The notes: generated by a model not told the origin, from the sequence alone. A stretch of 64,000 nucleotides of DNA from Topomyia yanbarensis (GCF_030247195.1 NC_080671.1:86488370-86552369), one strand, 5' to 3'; positions 50,639 through 62,563 are shown, counted from the stretch's first letter. Program-made: numbers and translations.

Positions 50639-50650
50639 TTATATATAATC

Positions 50651-51436
50651 TACTGTATAACGTGGCAAAATTAGGAGTATATCAAAAATTGTTAAAGAAT
50701 TTTTGCATGGATGCCCAAAGGTGATACTTTAAGGGATATTTTAATCATTTTTATTATATATTCAGCAAAATCGTTTTCTAGTGATGATGACTGTATTAAA
50801 TAAGACAATATTATTACAAACGTAGTCCAACACAATTGTTTGTTTAACTTCAGCTTAAAACTAACTGAAAATAGTAGAATTGCTGTGCATTGCACCAACT
50901 TTAAAAAATACATTTTTTGAACATTTTATTCCATATTCGAAGTCAAAGTTGCTGAGGCAGTACTACAAAACAAGTACTACAAACAAGATTTCAGCAGTAC
51001 TACAAAACAAGATTTCAGCTATACAAAAAATATTCGAACTCTTCCGATCTTGTCCGATCCACCAATCCCAAGCGATTTGAAAATATTGATTTTTTTGCGA
51101 ATTTGAGGTACACCGAAATGCTGTAGGACCAAATACTATGTTTGCCAAAATGTATCTCTATGAAAATATGCACAGGCGTCCCTTTTCTTCTCCCTTTCCC
51201 ACTGATCAACTGTTGATGCAACTGGAAAAACAAATGTATTCACAAAGATCTCCTAGAAATTACTAGTATTCGAAAGGATATAAAAAATTGGCCTCTGCAC
51301 TGGTAGGTGGGTAGATGCCAAATTGTTCCAAAAACTAGTAATTGTCTATTTTTAGTTCATATTCAGGCATAACAACAACAATTGCAGCAGCAAATAATTT
51401 TGGCCAAGATTCGACCCCAATTACTTCTCTGTGCGT
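50651..51436 (+). repeat. Dispersed repeat R4, copy 2
   Basis: An inverted relative of 31225-31993 over its full length, with the same landmarks (for example CACTGGTAGGTGGGTAGATG and AATTACTTCTCTGTG). It directly abuts the MITE ending at 50638. It carries a local duplication near 50960-51020, where ACTACAAAACAAG-type words occur three times. Confidence 0.8.
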
Positions 51437-51462
51437 CGAGGAGAATACAGCGGAGATGAACT

Positions 51463-51566
51463 TTAACCCTCCGGCACTCGTATTTTGTGCAACTCTAGCG
51501 AAATCTTCTTCCAGCACCAGCTGTTGCTCATTCGGGGAGCCCTTCGCGCGAGTGCCGGAGGGTTAA
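51463..51566. mobile_element. piggyBac-type MITE, 104 bp with TTAA flanks
   Basis: TTAA target sites at 51463-51466 and 51563-51566 flank CCCTCCGGCACTCG and CGAGTGCCGGAGGG, which are exact inverted ends of 14 bp. TTAA duplication with CCC/GGG ends is the established hallmark of the piggyBac superfamily. The 96-bp interior cannot encode a transposase, so the element is non-autonomous. Confidence 0.9.
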
Positions 51567-52736
51567 TGAAATATTATGTGACGTTGTACAATCGTTTATT
51601 AAAAATACCTCGCCCAGTGCTTTCGAGTTTTGTAGATCGAATCTCATATAAAAATTTGTTAATTTTCTGAATCTATAATTAGGTTTGATGAAAGATTTCA
51701 TTTGAAAAAGTTATAACAGATTTATAGAATGAAGGTCAAATCGTTGTAACGTCGTGTGTGTTGATGGTATATAACCCCTTAAGCACTTGAGGGTGTACAT
51801 TCTGAATTTATAAATATCACGCTAGTATAATTTCCTGTTTATGAAACAACTTGAAAGCGTTTTAATAAACCATTCGAGGGAAGCTTTAATACTATATCTG
51901 AAAAATCATTTAAGCGTCTGATAAAAGTTGATTTACGTGACGTTACAACGCAAAGTGTATCCTGCTGTAATTTTTGTTCCGCACATCTAATAAAAGTAGT
52001 TGGAGGCTTTTTGGAAAAGTATTTTTAAATAGAAAGAGAATCTGGAATATAAATTTTAACAAAATTCTATTTTTTTGATAAACTGAATAAAGATGCATTT
52101 TTCGTGACGTTATAACACAGAAACAATCAAAACTTCTATTAGTTCAAAATAATTTAGTAGTCAAATATGAGTGAAACAGATTAAAATTTCAATAATAGTT
52201 TTATGAAATAGAACTTTTTTTAGAAGTCAATAATCCAGAAACCATTTTCCGTGAAATTCAACTTACTTCTCTATATATTTTTCAACTATTTTTAGAAATG
52301 TCAAAAATTTGATTACATAATTTTTCAATGGTTTAAACACTACCGAAACGAGAAAAAAAATTGTGATTACAAAATAACATAAAACAAAAACATCCTTCTG
52401 GTGTACAAGCCCGCGGAATGTGTCTACAGTATACGTAGCAACCATGCTTCCCACATTTGACGTTCCTCAACCACAATAAAGACAGCTTCCAAATAATTGC
52501 ACGGAGATTTGGGGAATTCGTAAAAAAATCAGGTGAGAGATGCGTAATATGTAGTAACAAAAATAACAATATATAATCACAACATTTTAATCAATACCGC
52601 AATCCACTTATAACATTGAATGGGATAAGGTACCTATTTTCGCCTTATTAGGGATGGTACCACATTACTTCATTAATAATTTTACTATTTCAGCTTCTTT
52701 GCTTTGTTATTAAGAGCCAATTATTTTATATTCTTA
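51567..52736. other. Non-coding AT-rich stretch
   Basis: No gene recognised. The word GTGACGTT with variants (GTAACGTCGTG, GTGACGTTACAACG, GTGACGTTATAACA) occurs near 51580, 51738, 51938 and 52104, suggesting a degenerate repeat. Confidence 0.45.
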
Positions 52737-52773
52737 TTATAGAGGATTTAACCTTAAGGTCAATCGCCTCTTA
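52737..52773 (-). repeat. SINE tail fragment (Feilai-like)
   Basis: TTATAGAGGATTTAACCTTA followed by AGGTCAATCGCCTC is the complement of the usual Feilai 3' end, and resembles the tail of the SINE at 25405-25570. Head and internal promoter boxes are missing. Confidence 0.65.
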
Positions 52774-52802
52774 TTAAGAGCCAATATGATAACAAAATTG
52801 TC

Positions 52803-52935
52803 TTGAGAATGGTGAAAATCTTCTGTTACAGCACAGCAAAAACTTTAATCGAGTACCCCAATTATCGCAATACAATTTGAGCTAATGCGTTGGGCAAAAT
52901 TTGGCAGAAGCTGCTCTAACCAAAGGCTTCAGATG
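52803..52935 (+). repeat. Dispersed repeat shared with 33858-33985
   Basis: It carries ATGGTGAAAATCTTCTG, ACCCCAATTATCGCA, CAATTTGAGC and GCTCTAACCAA in the same order as at 33858-33985, same orientation, diverged. Confidence 0.7.
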
Positions 52936-52948
52936 GGTAGAATGATAA

Positions 52949-53075
52949 TAAAAACCGATTTAATCCACCTAGCAGTGAGATGAGACATTTCTTACACATT
53001 CACACACTATTGGATTAGTTTGCAGAACTCACGAGAAGTAAGCACCCAACTAGAGGTGGAATGAAAACAGTTTCT
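52949..53075. mobile_element. Short element with the 3.3-kb family termini
   Basis: The left end AAAAACCGATTTAATCCACC and the right end AGGTGGAATGAAAACAGTTT are inverted versions of the terminus seen at 3269 and 10862. Only about 127 bp separate the outer ends, so the termini act as a unit even without the long modular arms. Confidence 0.7.
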
Positions 53076-53284
53076 AGTCTTGCACGAATACAATCTCGAA
53101 TAAACTGAATAAATTATAGAAATCAACAAAACGACCGAAATAAAAAAGTAAAGCAAAAAATGAAATAATAGGTTTTTAAATTCATAAAATGAGTAGAAAA
53201 ATTAATGTAAATCAAAATTATAATATACACAAATCAAATTAGATTAGGTTATTAAATAAAAATTAAGATTATATTTAGAAATAG

Positions 53285-54960
53285 TTATAAGATTAATAGA
53301 ATAAATTGACTCATACTAACAAATTGAATGAAATAAAACGAATGACTGAACATTAAATGCATAAAATTGAAGATATGAATAAAATGCATCTAATGAATCA
53401 ATTGAATCAAATGAATTAAATGAATCAAATGAATCAAATGAATCATATGAATCAAATGAATCAAATGAATCAAATGAATCAAATGAATCAAATGAATCAA
53501 ATGAATCAAATGAATCAAATGAATCAAATGAATCAAATGAATCAAATGATTTAAATGAATCAAATTATTCAAATGATTCAAATGAATCAAATGAATCAAA
53601 TGAAACAAATGAATCAAATGAATCAGATGAATCGAATGAATCAAATGAATCAAATGAATCAAATGAATCAAATGAACCAAATGAATCAATGAATCATATG
53701 AATCATATGAATCAAATGAATCAAATGAATCAAATGAATCAAATGAATCAAATGAATCAAATGAATCAAATGAATCAAATGAATCAAATGAATCAAATGA
53801 ATCAAATGAATCAAATGAATCAAATGAACCAAATGAATCAAATAAATCAAATGAAACAAATGAATCAATTGAATCAATTGAATCAACTGAATTAAATGAA
53901 TCAAATGAATCAAATGAATCAAATGAATCAAATGAATCAAATGAATCAAATGAATCAAATAAATCAAATGAATCAAATGAATCAAATGAAACAAATGAAA
54001 CAAATTAATCAAATGATTTAAATGAATCAAATGAATCAAATGAATCAAATTATTCAAATGAATCAAATGAATCAAATGAATCTAATGAATCAAATGAATC
54101 TAATGAATCTAATGAATCTAATGAATCAAATGAATCAAATGAATCTAATGAATCAAATGAATCAATTGAATCAAATGAATCAAATGAATCAAATGAATCA
54201 AATGAATCAAATGAATCTAATGAATCAAATGAATCAAATGAATCAAATGAATCAAATGAATCAAATGAATCAAATGAATCAAATGAATCAAATGAATCAA
54301 ATGAATCAAATGAATCACATGAATCAAATAAATCAAATAAATCAAATGAATTAAATGAATCAAATTGATTTAATTTATCCAGTGAATACAATGAATCAAA
54401 TTAATGAAATGGATCAAATGAATAAAAAGAATGGATGAACAAAATGAATAAAGTGAAAAATAAATGAAATGCATAAATAAAACAAACGAATCAAATAAAC
54501 AAAATGAGCTGAAGTGATAAAATGAATAAAAAGAAGAAAATGAGCAGAATTTAATGCATTGATTAAGATGAAAAATTGAACAATGGTAAAAGGTTATAAA
54601 TTAATATAAAGAAATAAATTGAATCAAATAAATTATTTGGATGGAATGATTAAAACTGAAAAAGTAGTCAGATTATTAAAATGAAGAAACTGAACAAAAT
54701 GAATAAACTGTAAAAAATGAATAAAATGCATACAATGAAAACAATGAATAAAATAAGTTAAATGAATGATATGAGTAAAATGCACAAAAAGAGTAAACTG
54801 ATCAGAGTGAATCCAAAGAATGAAACGAATAAAATAAGTAAAATGAACGCAGATGAACAAAACGAATAAAAAGATGCGGAATGAAATAATTAATTAAAAA
54901 GAAATGGTCATATATTTGAAGCTAAAAATATTTTTGAATAAAAAAAATGAATAAACCGGA
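53285..54960 (+). repeat. 9-bp minisatellite (ATGAATCAA)n with decayed flanks
   Basis: A core at about 53390-54365 holds roughly one hundred 9-bp units, mostly ATGAATCAA. Single-base variants include ATGAATCTA, TTGAATCAA, ATGAAACAA and ATGATTTAA. Outside the core, especially 54370-54960, AATGAATAAA-like words persist with growing degeneration. As the unit is three codons long, all frames on both strands stay open (Met-Asn-Gln, Ile-His-Leu, Asp-Ser-Phe). I do not interpret these as genes. Confidence 0.95.
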
Positions 54961-55761
54961 TTGTACGAATTTGAGAACCATTGCATCAGAAAGTTTTGAA
55001 ATGTTTTTGAAAATCTCATCTTCTGAGAAAAGGCTAATAAATATGCAATGGACTTTCTAGAGCTTCCATCTTTTTCTGGTTTTATCTTTTTGTTTTCATG
55101 CTTTTTTACTTGACGGCTTCGTTTTAAGATTATCTGGTTTTTCTACTTTATTGTTGGACCTTAATTAGTTTTCAGGAACCTGGAACGTTCAATTTGCTTT
55201 GGAATTCGAAGTTTACTTTTTGGTCACATATTCCCGAAAAAAAGATTTATGTACAGAATAGAATTTACAGATCCAGTATTTTAACGCGCAATTGAATATA
55301 GTAAAGTGAGACAAGGCCACATGTGCTTTCAAGTCCCTTGAACAGAGAACGACAGGGAGAATGCGATTCGTGAATGAGACAGGTAGATATTTCAAAGTTT
55401 TTATTTGCATTGAAGTAAATATTGTGAAATGTCTAGGTTATGTCGATAGTACAAAAGCCGTGCATTCAGTTGATTGCAGACTGCTTTCCATTCATCCTTA
55501 TAGCTTTCATATTGTTTCGTTCAAAATTCTCGTGCAGGAAATATGGATCAAAAAGTCCTATGCAGACCAATACTGTGAAAAAGAAATGGTTCAAACTACT
55601 CAGTATATCCAGATATAGACGACGATAAGTTAGAAGACACATTGTAGTTGCATCCCCCATCGAGAGTGGGTACTTTGGGAGACTTCTTTTCCTGGATCTA
55701 ATTTGTGGATATTTTTGGTCTTTGATCCGTTATTTTTCATGAAAGTTCGTACCAATACAAC
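54961..55761. other. Non-coding, with a dispersed repeat word
   Basis: CCAGTATTTTAACGCGCAAT near 55273 is shared with about 33293, and the following sequence is partly alike. No gene recognised. Confidence 0.5.
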
Positions 55762-56250
55762 GAATGTGCAGCTGATACAACTCATGGTTCATTCGCCTGC
55801 GCCACGTTCCGTCTTCCATCTGCACGCCACCATAGATGGTACGCAAAACCTTTTGTTCGAAAACTCCAAGGGCGCGTTGGTCCTCCACGAGCATAGTCCA
55901 GGTCTCGTGGCCGTAGAGGACTACCGATCTAATCAGCGTCTTGTAGATAATCAACTTCGTGCGCCGGCGAATTTTGTTCGACCGGAGCGTCCTCCGGAGT
56001 CCAAAGTAGGCACGATTTCCCGCCAAGTCCCGTCTCTGAATTTCTCTGCTGTTATCATTGTCGTCGGTTACCAGTGACCCCAAATACATGAATTCGTCGA
56101 CCATTTCGATTTCCTCACCGTCAATCCGAACTCGGGTAGGAGGTTCACATTGTCGTCTTTAGAACCTCTTCCTCTCATGTATTTTGTCTTCGAAACGTTG
56201 GTGGCAAGTCCAATCCTTCTGGCTTCAGCTTTCAGTCTTTGAACATATAT
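55762..56250 (-). pseudogene. Non-LTR retrotransposon reverse transcriptase fragment
   Basis: On the minus strand the reading runs VQRLKAEARRIGLATNVSKT, KYM and RGRGSKDDN. It then crosses a one-base frameshift near 56138-56145 into DGEEIEMVDEFMYLGSLVT, NRAYFGLRRTLRSNKIRRRT, LIIYKTLIRSVVLYGHETW, LGVFEQKVLRTIYGG and a closing RRRMNHELYQL. This is the C-terminal palm/thumb part of a LINE-type reverse transcriptase, past the catalytic YxDD motif, which is absent. The His in LYGHETW replaces the Cys usual in relatives. Both ends are truncated, so it is a dead fragment. The clade was not determined. Confidence 0.92.
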
Positions 56251-56570
56251 TTCATTCAAAATTCAATAGAGATACGAATAGTTTAAATATTTCACGTGGA
56301 ATGTCTCTTTTGAAAATTTTCATTGTCAAACTTTCATATTACCCATTTAAGCCAAATATTTTTTCTGATATAGCCATGAATTCCCTTAATTATAGTGTAG
56401 ATACAGGCTTTGAATAGAATTGAATTAAAGTTGAGTTGATGTAGCAGCAGACAAGACATAGTTTTGTTTTCTGAAACCTTCGCAATTACAATTAATAAAT
56501 ATTTCAGATTGGCAGAAGATCTTATCACACAACTTAGAAATGGATACAGAAATAGTTAGATAGATGCGAT

Positions 56571-56589
56571 AGAAGAGAGACAGAGAGAG

Positions 56590-56648
<59 letters not shown>

Positions 56649-56662
56649 GATGGGGGGGGGGG
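56571..56662 (+). repeat. (GA)n microsatellite with G-run
   Basis: GAGAGA-type sequence with a pure core at about 56598-56636, followed by a run of eleven Gs at about 56651-56661. The minus-strand Ser-Leu frame is an artefact. Confidence 0.9.
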
Positions 56663-57231
56663 CGTGTGAGGAATGGCAAATGATGGTTAATGCAGTGACA
56701 TTATTTTTATAGGTATATTATTATGATATATTGATTTCTTACATTCTTATCATAAATAATGTAAGTAGTAATTTTTGCGCCTTAACCAGTATAACCTAAA
56801 TCTTGCAAAAGAGTTAAATTTTCGCTAGATTTTTGGGCTTCAAACATACAGTTGCTTTCGGTGACGCCACGAGTATAATTATATAAGAAATCTTTTATCT
56901 CACTACTAGGTGAATTACTTGTTGATCTGTGTATTGATATACAATCCAACATTTCTCTCATGATTGAACGCAATGCCTAATCCAAGGAATAAATACTAGA
57001 ACTCACTGTTTCTTTATCAACACATTATTTTGTCTTTGAAGTAAACTTATATATTGATTTTTTAGAAATAGTTAATTTGTTATAAAGGTAATTCACAAAA
57101 TGTTCTCAACATCGAATTCCTTGAATCACGTAGATGTGTTTTCATACCCTGATATTCAAAATCGGTTTAGTTTTGCACCTAAAACACCAGTAAAGCAATA
57201 CTCTGTATGAAACAATCTCATTTTTAGTTAG
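56663..57231. other. Mostly non-coding; one weak minus-strand frame
   Basis: The minus strand at 56973-56782 reads a 63-codon frame (for example SIMREMLDCISIHRSTSN) with a possible acceptor (TTCCTTGGATTAG) just upstream. No family was recognised and no partner exon found, so no gene is called. Confidence 0.35.
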
Positions 57232-58017
57232 GGGAAATTGGTAAGCGTGGACTAAAAATACAAAATGTTCAATATCTCCGCTGCTCGTGCACGGATTTAG
57301 ACAATCTATAGCTTGTTAGAAAGGTATTTTTACAAGCTTTCTATTTATATGCAGATTGTGGGACGTGATTGTATTGTTTGAAAGTTATTTGCAAAAAACC
57401 TGCCGTGTTTTGACAAAATCGCCCATATCTCAGAAAGTAAACAACATATCGAAAATCAAAAATAATAGTGTCAAATGGCAACGTTAGGCCTTTCATTTGA
57501 AACTAATTTCATTAAGATCGGTTCAGCCATTGCTGAGATAATTACATGACATTTTGTACATACATACATACACACATACACACACACACACACACATACA
57601 GACATTGTCTCAATTTGTCGAGCTGAGTCGATTGGTATATGAGACTCGGCCCTCCGGGCCTCGGAAAAAGTTTTCAAAGTTTGAGCGAATCCTATACATT
57701 TCTTTTGTAAGAAATGTAAAACAGGGTAAAATAGGCTTATTACCCTGCATGCTCTTTTAAACACGTTTTGAAAAAGGAATCAAGTGTCCCCAAATTAGGG
57801 ATCGAGTCTCCACTAATCTAAGAATTTTCCATTTTTTTGTTGTTTTCCAGAAATGCTCATAGCTCATGTCCAGTATAATATTTCCATGTTTTTTTATGAT
57901 TATCAGTCATCCCTAGAAACAATATAAAATTACAAAAAATACATAGTTTTTTTATCATTCCACGGACTTGGATTGAAAAATAAAAAAAGGGGATCAAGTA
58001 TCCTCAGTCTCCCCTAC
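57232..58017. mobile_element. TAGGGGA-ended element carrying a nested repeat
   Basis: It starts TAGGGGAAATTGGTAAGCG and ends GTATCCTCAGTCTCCCCTA, with GATCAAG words inside the right end as in the 43.4-46.2 kb family. A member of the 3.3-kb family (57472-57720) sits inside. No coding sequence was seen. Pairing of the two ends is limited to the outermost 8-10 bases. Confidence 0.5.
57472..57720 (+). repeat. Short member of the 3.3-10.9 kb repeat family
   Basis: It has CCTTTCATTTGAAACTAATT, GATCGGTTCAGCCATTGCTG, a CA/CATA microsatellite (57558-57600), GAGACTCGGCCCTCCGGGCC and a terminal CATTTCTTTTGTAAGAAATG hairpin, in the order of the left arm. The submodules between are missing. Confidence 0.75.
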
Positions 58018-58299
58018 AAATACACTTAGAAAAAATGAAAATTACATTTGACGTAAACAACACTGCGACGTATTTTGCTGTCTAATAAAGGAATTTTACT
58101 TGTTTCGCATTGTAAAATAAAATATTGTGTTTTTTTTTATGTAGAACTCGGTTGAATGGAGATGGAGAATTGTGAACAAAGTGTATTTTTACATGTTCTT
58201 GAACGTAAATTCAAATGAATTGTTACGCTCCTTTTATGTGCATCTTGTGAGATGTACACACTTAATTCAAATTACTGGGTACAGTAAAATTTTACTGGG

Positions 58300-58720
58300 T
58301 TTTTGAACAGCAAACCGTTCGGTAATCAATTCAGTAAAACAATTCGGTTACTGAACTCTCCGCAATCCGTTCTATCCAAACGTCAAAAAATACTGGTCAG
58401 TCAGTAGTTTCCTCGATTTGATAGATGATTTGCTGTACCTGTTTTGCAAGTTTTTGACGAGGTTCGGTAATGTTGGTACAATTTTGCCGAACAATCAGTC
58501 AGTTTTTTACTGGATAATGTTTATATAGCGAAAAAAACAAAAGTGCTGATAAATTCAGTGAAAAATATTGCGGGTTTCAGCAAATTATTCGAAAAATTAC
58601 TGAAAATCGTTAAAAATGAAAATTTTACCGCAATTTTTTAAATAATTTGCTGAAAGCTCCGTAAAAATATCACTTTACTGTGGTAGTCGTCAAAAGAAAT
58701 TACCGAACAACTTTTGGCTG
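58300..58720. repeat. Foldback repeat
   Basis: GTGAAAAATATTGCGGGTTTC and AGCAAATTATTCG on the left pair with AATTTGCTGAAAGCTCCG and TAAAAATATCAC on the right, around about 58610. GTTCGGTAATCAATTCA (58318) is shared with 33539. Outer limits are uncertain. Non-coding. Confidence 0.6.
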
Positions 58721-58734
58721 GCTTAGTGTGTAAA

Positions 58735-59300
58735 TATGTTTAAGTGTGAATGTAAACATATACAAAGCTTGAATCAAAAATTTGATTGAAAATTATGTTG
58801 AATTCGATGCACACAATGGAAGCATCAAAGAGCATATGATTTTACACTATTGTTCGTGTGATAATACATATCGTTTATTTTACAGCAATATTGTATTAAT
58901 AATACATTAAAATGCATTGGTATCCTGTACTTTTCAATCAACGTGTAAAATTTTAATCAATTTTCTTGAAGAAAGCACAACAAGTTGTGTGTATTTGAGG
59001 TGGAACTTAATTTTACATTTAGGGGCCATTCATAATTTACGTAACGCAAAAATTGCCCAAAATTGACTTCCCCCTCCCCTCATGTAACAAATTTCTCTAT
59101 CCCCCCTCCCCTATTATGTAACAAATTTCATGAAAAAAAAATTCTTCAGTAAAAGACTGTTACGTAACGTTCTAGCTTACTCCCCTTCCCCCATATGTAA
59201 TAATATGTCAAAATTTCTCGGAAACCCCCCCCCCCCCTAAAAGCGTTGCGTAATTTATGATTTAATAATGCATAATATTTCTGTCTGTGAAGAATATTTA
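58735..59300 (+). repeat. Dispersed repeat R2, copy 2, split by a MITE
   Basis: It follows 29510-29875 landmark by landmark up to GGTGGAACTTAATTTTACAT, then is interrupted by the element at 59023-59263. It resumes with TAATGCATAATATTTCTGTC, matching the end of copy 1 only loosely. Confidence 0.65.
59023..59263. mobile_element. MITE with TTACGTAACGC-type ends, one end cut short
   Basis: It starts GGGGCCATTCATAATTTACG followed by TAACGC, and ends GCGTTGCGTAATTTATGA, the inverted form without the final ATGGCCCC. Inside are CCCCCTCCCCT and ATGTAACAAATTTC blocks repeated twice and a C13 tract. This family is familiar from mosquito genomes (memory). The right end has probably been eroded. Confidence 0.8.
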
Positions 59301-60779
59301 TTCAGCTCCAAAAGCTAAAATCGTTTTAAAAAATCAGCGATTCGATAAAAATTTTAATTGTTTTCTCTTCGTTACAATTCATTTTTCCTAAAAAGTTTCA
59401 AATGGCAACCTTTATTAACGGTGCTGCAGAAACAAAAAAATTAACTGAATAGACAAAACTCTATCGGATCTGCACGCAATGTACTGACTATGATTGTGCA
59501 CGCAAATCACTTCGGTAGTAGGTATTTACTCATTCAATTTGCAAGATGGAGTGGAAATTCTCACAGAGTTGTCTGTGTGGTGAACCGAACTGCATCTAAA
59601 GATAAATTTTTGGCGCAGCAATTGTAGCTTTATTCGACGGATTCACGCCGAATCAATTTATCCCACGAAACTGAGGCACGCTATTTTCATTTATCATATA
59701 GTAGAACGGGAAAATCATTTACTGTTGAAGTTATGGAACTAGTCAGAGAGGTTATTGACCAAGTCATTGTCAGTTATGAGTCAATGCCAGATATTTTCCC
59801 GAAAAGCACATTAAGGCTCTTATCGGTTTAGTGTATGAAGTGCAATACCGTGTAGTTGAATAAAAATACAACCAGCGACATAAAAACCTACACAAAACTC
59901 TCAAAATGCAAGTCTCACGATCAAAATTGAATAACTTCTAAATCATTAATTTGAAAGATTTGGAATACTTGCGGAAGTTTCTAGACAGAAAAAGGCACAT
60001 CTTTTGCTAAAATGAGCTGGGAGAGAAATTCTGCTCAGAGGAAATTGAAAATTCATTTTTTCAGCAAAATTAGACAGGGGTTTGGCGTTTTCAGTATAAT
60101 TGTAGGAAATAGAGTTACAAAGAACTTTGTAGAAGCTATATGTAGTGGCTATATTGGGATATGTAGAGTAATTTGTAATAGATTCCTTTATATTTTGCTT
60201 TGTTCTTTTTTATAAGTACGGCAGATATTTTGGTCGAAATATGATCGTAGAGATTATTACAATGTATCATCCACTAATTGGGTTCGAAAACACTGACTTT
60301 TATCTCTATAAAATGTAGAAACTTGCCATCTTTTGCTACAATTTGTTTATTGTAGTGCTCGGCAACGTTAAGAAAAATAAACCGTAAACTAGGTGCTTGG
60401 TTGTCAAAATTTGTCTAATAAGAAACCTAGAAATTGACTTCAATATCTCCACTAACTACTTATTCAAAAATCGCTTTGCGTTATTGCCCTAGTCATTCTT
60501 CTGGAAAGTGATTGTATGAACCCGTCCCTAAAATCTCAAATCAACATGAGTAAATGCTATTATTTTTCAAGAACGTTCCATATTGAAAAGTTATATCATA
60601 ATCTACTCGTTAAGACTTGTAGGTCCATCGAAGGTGCCGGATATACTACCTAATCTAGCCTTCAAAGTGAATTGAATAGATTAAAAATCCCTGAGAATCT
60701 CACAAAAACGTGGCACCACAAAATACCACACCAACCCAACTACACCAACGAGAAAGGTCGAGAGACCTTGACATTGAAA
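59301..60779. other. Non-coding stretch
   Basis: AT-rich, with short frames lacking domains. No repeat boundary or gene recognised. Confidence 0.45.
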
Positions 60780-61520
60780 TGTCATGAGTTCCATCGGTCA
60801 ATCACAACCAGTGCAGTAGGTCACTAGACCTCCTATGAACACCTGGAAACATAAACATCACAATCCCATAACACGAGTAGATCATCACCATCATAAACGT
60901 ATGGCAATATGCAAACAGCTTGGCGATCTCTTAAAACATCGAAGCCGAGTACTATGCAAACAAGTAACTCGATGCTTTCATCTGCCGTAGCAGAAGCGCC
61001 GCCGTCACAACAATGCGTCCGAAAGCTTGGTGAAAGAAGATAGAGTATACCGGTGGAAACCGGTCGCATTGAATGTTTATCGAAGGCGTCTCCCGTGCTC
61101 TTGTCAGTAGACTGCCCGACGTCTTCGACTTCGTTTATCGTCAGTTCCAGAGCCCGGGTTCCCTCTATGCACAGCCACCCGGTGCTTTATGATGCGGATG
61201 ATCATCATAATTAGCTTGAACGGGTCGCTTCGTATGATTTATGATTCATGCGCAGCCATATATTTAGCGCCATCGCCCGGACCGAGAGAGGTATAATACG
61301 GGAGGCGCCCGATTAGCATGCAAATGAAAGCAGATATGCTCGCACGTGCCATATGTGTGAATGAGCATTGCGTTTTGGTGCTCCTTTTGGCGCTATTCAA
61401 TTGACTGTCGCATCGTTGAGGAGGAATAACCCGGTGGGAGCGTGTTTATGCTAATTTAAATGGAATTCGAATTAGTGACAGATTAACTGATTATTTTGTG
61501 TGATGTGATGCCAGACGCAA
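60780..61520. other. GC-richer unique block, candidate regulatory sequence
   Basis: This block is less AT-rich, free of the repeats seen elsewhere and carries transcription-factor-like words. These are an octamer ATGCAAAT at 61318-61325, ATCATAATTAGC near 61205, TTCAATTGAC near 61396, and GCTAATTTAAATGG and GAATTAGTGAC near 61450-61478. No long coding frame or RNA fold is evident. A conserved enhancer is a reasonable guess, but conservation cannot be seen from one sequence. Confidence 0.35.
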
Positions 61521-61542
61521 AGAAATGTTAATTAGGGTCATA

Positions 61543-62338
<796 letters not shown>

Positions 62339-62563
62339 ACTAGCTAATACCCGCCACGCGTTGCTGCGACTTTCGACAAAATAGGAGTAAAACACAATTT
62401 GTTTCGAAGCGCCATCTGGCGGGCAGATAATTCTCAACACGCTCCATAACAAATGTCTACACGTATACATTTTTACAGCAATCGGTAAAGCCGTGTTAGA
62501 GTCCATAAATCACATACATACAAACATTGACTTTAATATGTATAGAAAGATAGATAGATAGAT
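62339..62563 (+). repeat. Dispersed arthropod-type repeat with GATA tail
   Basis: CTAGCTAATACCCGCCACGC followed by GTTGCTGCG, later GCGCCATCTGGCGGG and CAATCGGTAAAGCCGTGTTAG, and a final TAGAAAGATAGATAGATAG. This order, ending in a short GATA repeat, is familiar from many insect genomes (memory) and suggests a retroposed sequence with a microsatellite 3' end. Family not named. Confidence 0.6.

Noticed and set aside
53390..54391. Met-Asn-Gln, Ile-His-Leu and Asp-Ser-Phe repeat proteins on both strands
   Set aside because: A 9-bp unit keeps every frame open unless a variant makes a stop; no flanking coding sequence or start context is present.
56582..56679. Ser-Leu repeat frame
   Set aside because: It is the (GA)n microsatellite read on the minus strand.
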